64,000 bases of DNA from Glossina fuscipes. Lineage: Eukaryota; Arthropoda; Insecta; Diptera; Glossinidae. The stretch is from contig NW_023998416.1 of the NCBI RefSeq assembly GCF_014805625.2, positions 16,140,401 to 16,204,400 on the forward strand. Reading direction: 5' to 3'. The translations under genes and the position numbers were made by a program. Positions 52,108 through 61,945 of this stretch are shown here, piece by piece (positions within the stretch are counted from its first letter, which is position 1; the number at the start of each line of letters is the position of its first letter). The notes beneath the pieces were generated by a model. That model was not told where the DNA came from, did not search any database, and saw nothing but the letters and a program-made list of their open reading frames with translations.

Positions 52108-52617
52108 TACTTTGCACACATCTGTCAAATGCGTTTTTCAGCGTTGCCAGCTGCGGAGATTAATAATCAAATTTATTTGCAATTAAAATTAAACTGTACC
52201 CGCTTTTCCACTAGTGGGATATCGAAATTATGAACACAGCTTTTATTGCAGTGCATCAGCAATTCAGAAAGCACTACAAAAATAATTATTTTCCTCTTTT
52301 ATTTCCTAATATAAATCAATTCATTGAAGGATTAGTACACAAATCTAAGGATGATTTTCTCGCACTTGTTTCTGAACAAGAAATTAGCTTATTAAAGCAA
52401 ATTTTTGCACATATATGCACACTTGTTGATATATTTTAAGAATTTTTTTATTAATTTCTTAAAAGCAAAGTGGTATCGCGGTAGTACCTGTAAAAATCAT
52501 AAAATCTCCTGTTTTCGTCGCACAATACTCAGCCACAACAAACAACGCGGGCGGCTTCACGTTAACCCTTTACAAGAATGAGCAACAAGCTTTTGGCAAT
52601 TTGAGAATTAGTTTAGT

Positions 52618-52761
52618 GCTCCAGCTAATCTTCTCGAATTACACAGACGCTTGGGTGCAATATTAAAAACTGCCTTGCAACGAGATCCTATTGTTCTTAT
52701 AAAAGCAGGAAACAAAAACCACTCAATCATTGCGACTGACTTTAGCCCGACCGTTGGCTAA
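52618..52761 (+). pseudogene. Short unidentified transposon-like reading frame
   Basis: A 47-codon stretch with protein-like composition (starts APANLLELHRRLGAIL) ends at TAA. About 150 bp further on a different frame reads FTDFSTISHTN, faintly like an RT motif. I recognise no family. It is most likely a mobile-element remnant. Confidence 0.3.
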
Positions 52762-55540
52762 GGTTCTTTTCAGATTGGTTCAGAAACAATTAAAGTCCCC
52801 CTACTCAGAAAAAAAAAAACAATGATCTGTGGGGGAAGCTTTTCAAAGTGCTATTGCATGCTTCATTCCGCCATCAAAGCACACAAACCACTTTAGCGTT
52901 GTGTTTTTACAGACTTTTCAACGATTTCTCATACGAATGTCTTGGAAGTACTTGCGATATATATCAAATAAATTTACACACAAAGATTTGGGTCAATAAA
53001 TGTATATATTAATTTATAAGAAAATAAGGTCTTTGAGGTGGTTGATTGCATTTTAGAATCTTTGATTAATTTGAAGCACTATGGTTTGTCTTAAGGAGTT
53101 AATAGAAACCAATTGATAATGCAAACGTTGTAAATGTTCTAACAGAATAATGAAAAATTCTTATTCAGCAGAATTTGTGTGACTTGTTTCGACCATGTAC
53201 TAATAGAGAATTTATTGAAATCAACTCTGCTCTCTCTCAATTCACAACACATGGTACTTCTTTTTATAAATCATGTAAAGGCAAAAGTCAGCTAACGGAT
53301 TTTCGCGAAAATTCAAAGCCAAACCTAACCAAAAGTTAGGATGTATCATCATAAAAAGCAGCTTATTTCCATGGGAACCCTTATACGATATGGATTGAAT
53401 GGAAAATTTGCCCATATGCACTGGATTTCATCCAGTTAATTTTTATACTAAGTTACAATATTGAAAATAAGCCGTTTTTTTTTGTAAAATCGTACGTTTC
53501 AGGCTAACAGTTGTCAGTAAGTAGTCAGTAGTAGTGCAGTTGTAGTGCATAACATTATACGTGTTCTCTTTTCATTGAAACAAAATAAATTTTCGTTTTT
53601 GCTTGCTATCCATAATACTATCCATAATAAGGATAATTTATCTCTTAATCTTGAATGTATTACTTTCTAAATGCTTTAAAAGTAAAAAAGAACTTGTAGT
53701 TTACAGTTTAAAAAAAAAATTAAACAAATCCATACTTTTTCCTGTGAAAATTAACGAAATCCATACTTTTTTCTATGAAAATAAAGAACAGCTGAGAAAA
53801 ATTCTCCCCGCGACATTATTTTGTTTATGTTTCTATGGCATGGGTATGAAATTCCTCTGTATGAAATTTTTTGCTCAAAACTTAGTATGTGAATGCATGC
53901 ATATTTATTTATTTTATTATTGAAATTTTAAAAAAATATAACTTTTCAACTTTTCTTATAAAACATATTGTTGTGTTTTCGTATTCTGTTTGTTGTGGCA
54001 TCGGTTGTGAGACTGGTATGTATTCCCAACTGCGACGCATTTCCTAGCATCTTTGTCTGATTTTTCTGAACACATAATTGTGTGGCATTCACATGTATTC
54101 CATAGATCACAAACAGTCTTAAACACTTCTAAACACTTCAAAATTTTCGTTCGACACTGTTGGTGCGAGGAATTTGCTTTCAATTTTGTTAGTGCGAGAA
54201 ATCTGCGTTAGATTCTGTTCTTTTTCATTACACTCTCTTGTGTTTGCATTGATTATAATTTTTGTTCAGGATCGGAATTCTCGGTATATGTACATATGCA
54301 GATTATGAGAAATACATCGTTAGCAACGGAATTATATCTTATAAATCAACTTTGAGGATATCTCCCTTTATTAAAAAATTTGCTTTCAGTTTTCATGGGT
54401 AAATTAAAAAATGAAAAACCAAGGGGATAACTGAAATGAAATAGAATTCTGTCCAAGTACAATACTAAAGAAAATTCCCGCAGAAAATTATTGGTTCAAT
54501 ATAGAACACTTCAAATTTGACAACTCATCAGGTAACAATTCCAAGAAATCAAAACTGATGTAATTAGCCGTCTCAAGATAGCTCATCTTAGGTAAACTGT
54601 AATAGTACATTGTCCCATAAGTTTTTTCCCTTTTTTTGATGGGAAATCAATAGACGCCATACTCCATCTCGATTAATTGACTATGTACCGTTGTCCTGGG
54701 AATGCACATGGAAAGCAATAAATATTTACATTTTTTAGGTAAATAGAAAAGCTGTCTTTCCTTATAAGCATAATAAGCATAAGAAGACATTACCCCTTAA
54801 TCTGACGAGAGTTGTTCTTGTTGAATAACGGCGATGTTGAAGGAGATCAATATTTTAAATAAATTTGGCAAACAGATAGCACATCAACCTAGATAACAAA
54901 TGATGCAGGCTTTTATCAAAGAAACCATTCTTTCTTCCTTTTTTATAAAGCTTAGTAATTTGTCCGATTGAGAGCATTGGAAAATTTTCACAATTTGGTT
55001 GCTGAGAGCAATTTAGTCATAGCAAACTATTAAAATGCGCTTACTTTAACTTTAACTATATGAAAAATTTGCCCGCTTGTCGAATCGTCACTTTCGATCC
55101 GGGCGCAGTAAATCAACGATTAATGCTGAACATGTTTCTGTTTATAATAAAGTGTTTAACTAAAAACGAAAACGACAATTTATCTCACTATCATAGCAAA
55201 TTTAGTTGGTCATAGCAATTACTAGCATTGTAAATATATATTCCCACTTACCGAAAATTCTTTACTTGAAATACTTGATCCAAAGTCAAAAATGACAAAA
55301 ATTTGTTACCTTTTAAGAAAGTCCTCAGTGTTGGTAATAATTTTTCTGAAGCGGAGTCTGCAAATCTAAACAATATATTCAACACTTTTGACCTTCAATA
55401 CATTATTAAGGGCTTTTTTTGTTGAAAGTCCATCGCCAGGTTGTTGAGGTCCGATTATTTTTAAATTAAAATCTTTTAACATAGCCAGAAATCTAATTTA
55501 AAGGTGATGAGTAGTTCCGTCCTCATAGACTGAAATGACT

Positions 55541-55546
55541 TTTATT
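55541..55546 (-). terminator. Poly(A) signal for ND-15
   Basis: AATAAA on the minus strand (TTTATT on the plus strand) about 140 bp downstream of the ND-15 stop codon. It is a canonical hexamer at a suitable distance. Confidence 0.55.
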
Positions 55547-55682
55547 TACATTTTATATTACAAGCCTTCGGTTTAACAACAACATATTCGCATGTTTACG
55601 TTATATCTTCTATATTAATCCCATCTAAAAAATTTTCCACATCCATGAAATTTATGTAAATTCATTTTCGGAAAATTTATAA

Positions 55683-56044
55683 TTAATAGGCGTCAATTCT
55701 GGGCGATTCCGCGTATAATTCTTCCTTTTTCCGTTCGCCGGCTCTGTATTGCCTAAATCGTTCTTTGCGCATAGCCTAAAAACGGCACTATCTATGTTGA
55801 CCTACTTTTAAACAAAAGGAAGGAAACTTACCTCAACACGTAGCATTTGCTTACGCATGTTAACACATTCTCCAAAATCATCAATTAAATCTTTACACAT
55901 TTTCTTGCCACGTTCACCACCGTACGCTTCCAGACATTCCATCATATTCATTTCAAGTTCTCCGCATTTATCGTAGGTCTGATGATTAACCAAGCAACCG
56001 GTTAAATCAGTAAGCGGCAAACGAAAAAACGGGGTTAGCGCCAT
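55683..56044 (-). CDS. ND-15: NADH dehydrogenase (ubiquinone) 15 kDa subunit, NDUFS5 homologue, spliced
   Basis: An accessory subunit of mitochondrial complex I, located on the intermembrane-space side and stabilised by disulfides. There are two coding exons: 55832-56044 and 55683-55775. The 56-bp GT-AG intron is in phase 0, giving 101 aa. The N-terminus MALTPFFRLPLTDLTGCL and the C-terminus RIDAY are those of insect ND-15. The CHCH fold is visible as C27-x9-C37 and C50-x9-C60, with an additional C17. A longer frame would start six codons upstream (56062), but the chosen Met matches the family start. The gene is transcribed away from Pus10, with about 1.06 kb between the start codons. Confidence 0.93.
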
Positions 56045-57102
56045 CAGGAAACAATGCTTCAAAATATAAAATAATAATTAAGATCTGCACAAAAGCAGTA
56101 TCACAAATTAACTAAATGACGTAACACGGATTCTCTGCCAAACTCTTGAGTTTACGAACAGTTTTAGCAAATATTTCTATTTATAAAAGCACTTACGATT
56201 AACTACTCGTTTTATTTGTGTTATAGATTCAATATATGCAAATAACTAAATAGCATTCAATACAAAAGGAATATCTTAAAAATTTTCATTAAATCTTGCA
56301 AATTAATCGATTATACTCAGAGTTATATAAAATAGTACGATTTCAAATAAGTATTAAAAATAGACTAAAAATACTACTAAAGCATAACGCAGAGTTATTT
56401 CTGACAATTATCTAAATATTTGAATAAAACCATTTATTCCAAATTACGATAAGAATTCCAACTATCGATCGGACGTTCCACCATATTATACTTAATCCTT
56501 TTACCTAAAACGCCACATAAACCTTTTTTTAATATATTTCAGTATTTGCACTAGGCTCACAAACATTTTACTTTTGGTTAGAATATATGGAGGGGGTTAA
56601 AGTAATTAGACCCCCTTAACCATTAATTTCTTATGCCGAGGTACGATTTCTCTTTTTTGACACAGAACTTTGGAAATCCTCACTTTTTTTTTATAGCGAG
56701 TTTTTCGAGATAAGGCTTTATGTAGGGAGCGGTAGCAAAAGAGGCCCTTACTAATCCATTTTCAATGGGGCTGTTGTGTACCGACCGTTAGTGTACCAAA
56801 TTTCTCGTCAACATTTTTCAAAAATTTTAATCTGTAGGCTAGATAGAAAAATACATCAATACGCATCAGATAGACAAAATAAAAGTTGGGTCTACTTTCT
56901 TCTGAGTGTTACATACAACAGTACGAACTTAATATTCTACAAGTGATGTAAGATATTATAAATGGAAGATGGCATATTATCACGGTTAAACTTCTTAAAG
57001 TGTAGGGTGAATAGGGTAAAACGCATACTTTGCGTAGTCAAAACATATTTCCAGACAGCTGGCTTACTTAATATTCGCATGCTCTATTCTTTAATATTGA
57101 AA
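56045..57102. promoter_or_regulatory. Divergent ND-15/Pus10 intergenic region
   Basis: It must hold the 5' ends and promoters of both genes. The ND-15 side is AT-rich without evident repeats. The Pus10 side contains a family-A repeat (about 56690-56960) reaching to within about 150 bp of the chosen Pus10 start. I see no clear core-promoter motif. A TATCGATC (one base off the DRE consensus) sits at about 56464. Confidence 0.5.
56690..56960 (+). repeat. Dispersed repeat family A copy upstream of Pus10
   Basis: The ordered blocks are GATAAGGCTTTATGTAGGGA, GTAGCAAAAGAGGCCC, CCATTTTCAATGGGG, GTACCAAATTTCTCG, AATTTTAATCTGTAGGC, ATCAGATAGACAAAATAAAA, and GTACGAACTTAATATTC. Diverged but recognisable. 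Confidence 0.6.
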
Positions 57103-58780
57103 ATGGTTAGTAAAAAAATAAATCAAGACTTAGTTGACTTTTTGGAAGACTGCGGAGTTTGCCAAATTTGCCAACTACGATATCTAAAGGCTCGTGGTAA
57201 CGAATATCAGTCTATTAAAGAAACTTTTCAAAAGGTGAGCCGTGCTCTTATTATTTTATTTACTAATGTGATCAAAGTAATTTTGTCTTTAGCTAAATAT
57301 TAAATACGAAAAGTTAGATGATAATTGTTCTGAAGAGAGTGCAATGAAAAAACCGCGAAAAGATGTGTGCTCCACCTGTTTAGGATTGTTCTCTAAGGAA
57401 TTCCAACAATGTATTATTGAAGCAATTTTAAAAACTGACATTGAAAAATATGATTACCGCGACGTCGTAGTCGCCATTAGTTTGCCTATGATGTTGCAAA
57501 TTAGGCAATTATCCATGTGGTATGGATTATTGGAACGTTTTAGCTCGTTTATTGATATGGAAAAAGCTCCTGATGTGCCATTAAAAGAAGCAGCTAAGTT
57601 AATTTTAAATCCGATCATATGCAGAGAATTGCATAGAAATTATGAAGCGAATGGTGTTCAAATTAATGTCACGTTAGCGCATAACAAAGAACTGGATGAG
57701 TTGGTAAAATTGCAAAAATTGCATGAAAGGGCATTTCCCCGTCCACCGAGTAGCAAACGTCAGGATATCTCTAGGGGCCTTATAGAAAAGCAGTACATAC
57801 CTAAGCGTTTAAAAGGAGAGTTATTTAAGCAATTTTTTCCAGTACCCCCCACAGTTGTGGCCGAACCACTAAATCTTAAGTCCATTGAATTGTTGGGACC
57901 TACGATTTTTGTGGCAGGTCGATATTGTAAATTAACAAGAGAACTTTCCCATACGCCTTGGATTTTGAATGGCCACCGTGTGATGAAAGACAGTATCGAA
58001 GAGATTATCATTAGAAATGTTACACCATTGCTTTGGTAAATATTCTGTTTCTGCAAAAGTTTAAATGTAAAATTTTAGAAGCTGTTTCTTTTCAGTAATG
58101 ATCAAAGTAAAGTTATTTTCATGTCAAGTGGTCGAGAAGATGTAGACGTACGTTGCTTAGGCAAAGGCCGTCCTTTCGTTTTGGAAATCAGCAATGCTTT
58201 TACAACTAAACTATCGAGTGCGGCGGCCTATCGCATAGAATGCGATATAGACAAATCGAAAAAGATTTCTGTACGTCATTTACAAATTGTCAAGAGAGAA
58301 GAGTTAGTGCACATTAAATCCGGTGAGGAAAAAAAACGCAAGTTCTACAGAGCTTTGTGCATGTTGCAGGAACCCGCAAGTTCGGATATTCTAGAAAAGC
58401 TTAACTTGCCGCAAGGATTTGAAATAAAACAGAAAACACCTATTAGGGTATTACACCGGAGGCCGCTGCACACCAGACCCCGCATGGTATACAGCCTTAA
58501 GGTACTTTTATAGATTTACGTACAATGAAGAAATACGATTTAATTGTGTCTTTATTTTTTCAAGGCTTGGGTACATAAGGAGAATTGTAAAATTTTGGTT
58601 TTAGATATTGTCAGCCAAGCTGGGACATACATCAAAGAATTGGTGCATGGTGAATTTGGGCGCACAGTTCCATCAATAGCTGTTCTTATTGACCGACCGA
58701 TCGATATAGTAGCACTTGATGTTATGGCTATCGATTTGGATTGGCCCAAACCAATCAAAAATAGTCATTTCGATGAATAA
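57103..58780 (+). CDS. Pus10: tRNA pseudouridine synthase Pus10, spliced
   Basis: Pus10 converts uridine to pseudouridine in the T-psi-C arm (positions 54/55) of tRNAs. The coding exons are 57103-57234, 57293-58035, 58096-58501 and 58565-58780, with introns of 58-63 bp, giving 498 aa (human about 529). The N-terminal zinc module shows CGVCQIC (C17, C20, C23) and CSTC (C70, C73). The THUMP-like middle follows. The synthase domain carries SSGREDVDVRCLGKGRPF, where D309 is the likely catalytic aspartate, and later QAGTYIKELVHGEFGRT, a hallmark of the family. The start at 57103 places the zinc module where other Pus10 proteins have it. Upstream in-frame ATGs back to 56962 would add 47 residues partly from repeat-adjacent DNA. 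The stop codon TAA overlaps an AATAAA. Pus10 converges with Prosbeta4 at a 76-bp gap. Confidence 0.93.
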
Positions 58781-58832
58781 AAGCTACATAAATATTTTTT
58801 AAAACACCCGCCGCGATTTATTTAAAAATAAA
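58776..58832. terminator. Bidirectional poly(A) region between Pus10 and Prosbeta4
   Basis: On the plus strand AATAAA occurs at 58776-58781 (overlapping the Pus10 stop) and again at 58827-58832. On the minus strand AATAAA lies at 58817-58822. The opposing hexamers sit in a near-palindromic ATTTATTT/AAAAATAAAT stretch, so both transcripts could end in the same few dozen bases and may overlap. Confidence 0.6.
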
Positions 58833-58856
58833 TTTGGCAGTCGTATTAATACCGCC

Positions 58857-59615
58857 TCATTGAAGTTGTTCTAAATTTTTGCCAGTAATCGGCTCTAGGT
58901 TATGGACTCCTTGATCATCAACAACGGCGACATTAAATTTTGGTAAATTAATAATCAAACGTTTATGTATTTCGGCAACACATTTCTTTAGTACTTCATA
59001 AGCTTCCGCTTGTGTAATCTTGTCATCATAGTAACGATCAAATACGCTGGCACAAAACATCCCACCATAACCTTGACCCCCATATTTCACGGATTTAGCG
59101 TTAGCCAAGTAATCTATATAATGTAATTCTGGCAGAGACTCCTTTGGGTCGAAACTTAAATTAAAACAATTTAAAAGGGAATGGAATTTAATTTGAATAA
59201 ACAACTTACCCGGCTACCAACATATTAACTTGATAGGGAGCACTACTTCTCAAGTAGTCAGCCAGGTTTTTGCGTGTAAAATGCGCAGCACACTTTGGAC
59301 TCAAGTCGTAGCCATTGCGCATTTTATAAAGCGCTATATTCTTGGAAATGAACTCCGTAAATTGAACAGCGTCACCCGAGTCGCCAACAGTAGCTATCAT
59401 TAAATTATTGGATATTTTGTGTATTTTATTTTCATCTGAATAAAATAAAATTCTTTTAATTGAAAATTTCTCAATTTTCGTTGTGTCATGATACTGATCG
59501 TGGATAAATTTTACTTTTGTTTACCTTGCTTCATTACCACAATAGATCTAGCTTGTGTTGTGTCGGCTGCCAGCATCACAAACGTAGGACCTCTTATACC
59601 CAAAATTGTATCCAT
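58857..59615 (-). CDS. Prosbeta4: 20S proteasome subunit beta-4 (PSMB2 homologue), spliced
   Basis: A beta-ring subunit of the 20S proteasome core. In this family the subunit is structural and lacks the catalytic N-terminal threonine. The three coding exons are 59525-59615, 59210-59435 and 58857-59154. Their 89- and 55-bp introns keep phase, giving 204 aa (human PSMB2 201). Identifying blocks are [20 protein letters not shown] at the N-terminus, then [43 protein letters not shown], and [10 protein letters not shown]. Drosophila has this gene plus testis-biased copies (beta4R1, beta4R2). This copy has introns and lies in a housekeeping cluster, so I take it as the canonical gene. It is tail-to-tail with Pus10 and head-to-head with Spp. 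Confidence 0.93.
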
Positions 59616-60667
59616 CTTTTCCTACTTTTATTTTATCTATATCAGTACAAAACTTATTCAGAAAAACTAAATGCAAATATTTTTGATTTATCGGCAATGA
59701 CAATTCTTTTTATATGTTGAACGAAGTTGGCTGCGGTTAAAAAGTAAACACATTATCTTAAAACAATAAGAAGCCGCAAATGTAACGCATCTTAAGGATC
59801 CGACACAATGACGATGATTCGGAAGTTATTATTATTATTATTTTAAATTTAGACTAATGAAATGAATTTTAGACTAAAAAAAAAAACATTGATTCGGAAG
59901 TTATTTACCTTATTTACGTATATTTTATATTAATCTAAATCTGAATGAAAAGTGTTAGCCCTACTCTGTACTATCTTATAAGGACATGTAATAAGAGCGA
60001 TTTATTTTGAATTTAAAATATGTTTGTCAAACAAAAGCGAATAATCAATTGACTTGCTTTGTTTAACTGCGTCAGCGAAGTCCACATGGTTCTCTAAAAC
60101 TCATTTTTTTAATTTTGTTTATTTGATTAATTAATTAGTAGATATTTTATTGTGGCATTCTATTTATTTATTGCTTATATTTAAGTTGGTTTCTTTATGG
60201 TTATTTCTGAAGCCATATGTATTTGTTCATATTTACATTGATTTATTTAATTTTCTTTTCAAATAATAAGGTAATGAGGCTCGTCATTGCGTTACGAAAA
60301 ATAAATAACACATTATTTTGTCGGTACCCTAAGTAAGCCTATAATATAAAAACAATATTGACATTTTTACAGTTTATACAAAAACTTATTGCCATCTGCA
60401 TTTCCGGATTTCCCAATTTACAAGAAAGTGTATTTTAGTTGAATTGTGCTTAATTTACATGTTATGAAGAGAAATACAACACTAAAAATTATCGAAATTG
60501 AAATGTCAAGTCGACAATGGTTCTCCAGTTCTCTCTTCTCTCTTCTGATAGTTTTGAGTGCGTGTCAATTTTCGTCGCGATTCCCACTTTATATTGGAGA
60601 AAATTGTCGAAAAGTAGTTCTAATTAATATATTTAAAAATTGCTGGTTTGGTTAATACCAGATTACG
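59616..60667. promoter_or_regulatory. Divergent Prosbeta4/Spp intergenic region
   Basis: About 1.05 kb separates the two start codons and should contain both promoters. It is AT-rich, with an (ATT)n run at about 59830-59845, and I see no repeat-family copy. A 69-codon open frame (60446-60655) lies just before the Spp start. It may be a leader ORF or chance. Confidence 0.45.
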
Positions 60668-61945
60668 ATGGCCGAGCAAATAATGGAAACAGTATCGGAG
60701 ACCGTAAAAGGAATTGTGGATGCAGTCAAAAATGCAACCAACACCGAAACGATAACAAATGAAAAAAAAGTCTCAACACCTGAAGGTACGGCGATAGCCT
60801 ATGGGAGTTTAGTAATTATGGCTATGTTGCCAATAGTCTTTGGTTCCATACGTTCAGTAAAATTACACAAAGCGAGAAAGGTTCGTGATTGTTATTGTCT
60901 GACTTAAAATTATAAAATCAGAATTAATCTAAATTGTAGGTAAGCGGTGAAAAGGCTGATACTATGAGCAAGCAAGATGCCATGTATTTTCCTATTATTG
61001 CTTCCGTGGCGCTTTTTGGTCTCTATTTGTTTTTCAAGATATTTTCAAAAGATCATATTAACCTCCTGCTTACTGGCTACTTCTTCTTTTTGGGCATTAT
61101 TGCGTTGGCCCACTTACTTAGCCCCGTTGTGAACTCTTTGATGCCCGCTGCTGTTCCAAAAATACCATTCCACATACATTTTACTAAAGGTGAAGGAAAA
61201 ACCAAGGAAGATCTCATAAATTATAAATTCTCCACACACGACATTGTGTGTCTCATCATATCAACCGCAATCGGTGTGTGGTACTTGATAAAGAAGCATT
61301 GGATTGCAAATAACATGTTTGGGCTTGCATTCGCCGTCAACGGTGTGGAAATGTTGCATTTGAACAATATTGTTACCGGATGCATTTTGCTGAGTGGGTT
61401 ATTTTTCTATGATATCTTTTGGGTTTTCGGCACTAACGTCATGGTGACGGTAGCTAAAAGCTTTGAAGCGCCAATTAAATTAGTCTTTCCTCAGGACTGG
61501 ATAACTAATGGCATTAACGGTTCCAATTTCGCCATGTTAGGCTTGGGGGACATAGTCATACCAGGCATATTTATAGCTCTCTTACTGCGTTTCGATCATA
61601 GTACGAAGCGCAAAAGTCGTATCTATTTCTATTCTACTTTAATAGCATACTTCATGGGTCTTATGGCTACAATTTTCGTCATGCACATCTTTAAACATGC
61701 TCAGCCTGCGCTGTTGTATTTGGTGCCAGCTTGCATGGGTACGCCATTGCTAGTCGCCTTAGTTCGTGGAGAATTGAAAACCTTATTCGCGTAAGTTACA
61801 TAATATTATTTTAAATGTCATAATAAATTTATAATTTTTCTATGGATGCAGTTATGAAGATCATCCTGAGGAGAAGACCGAAAAGAAGGAAAACAAGGAC
61901 AGTGAAAAGTCGAATAAAAAGAAAGAATCTAAAAAGGCGAAATGA
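60668..61945 (+). CDS. Spp: Signal peptide peptidase (Spp), intramembrane aspartyl protease, spliced
   Basis: A multipass ER membrane protease of the presenilin clan (A22B) that cleaves signal peptides and other type II segments within the membrane. The coding exons are 60668-60880, 60940-61790 and 61852-61945, with introns of 59 and 61 bp, giving 385 aa. Catalytic aspartates sit in FFYDIFW (D229) and GLGD (D275), and the PAL motif is at 327-329 (QPALLYLVPA). The N-terminal part has likely N-glycosylation sequons (for example NAT at about 22) and a first membrane segment at about 40-62. The C-terminus is Lys/Glu-rich and ends KKAK, a KKxx-type ER retrieval signal. The first intron has a weak donor (GTTCGT), and its acceptor is followed directly by GTAAGC, read as codons here. 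A SINE lies about 340 bp past the stop. Confidence 0.94.

Larger units (their letters stand above)
47497..55540. other. Gene-free region between Naprt and ND-15
   Basis: No host exon recognised on either strand. It holds the presumed Naprt promoter and 5' UTR (just above 47496), a transposase fossil near 49041-49460, several unidentified transposon-like scraps at 52.0-53.0 kb, and an 8-bp CRE-type palindrome at 51017. Open frames of 65-106 codons (for example 53603-53923) match nothing I know. Confidence 0.5.

Noticed and set aside
53603..53923. 106-codon hydrophobic + strand frame
   Set aside because: No recognisable family, A/T-biased codons, and no splice context. Could be a repeat remnant but cannot be supported as a gene.
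53956..54183. 75-codon cysteine-containing minus-strand frame
   Set aside because: The cysteine spacing fits no known fold, there is no signal peptide, and it lies in repeat-like DNA.
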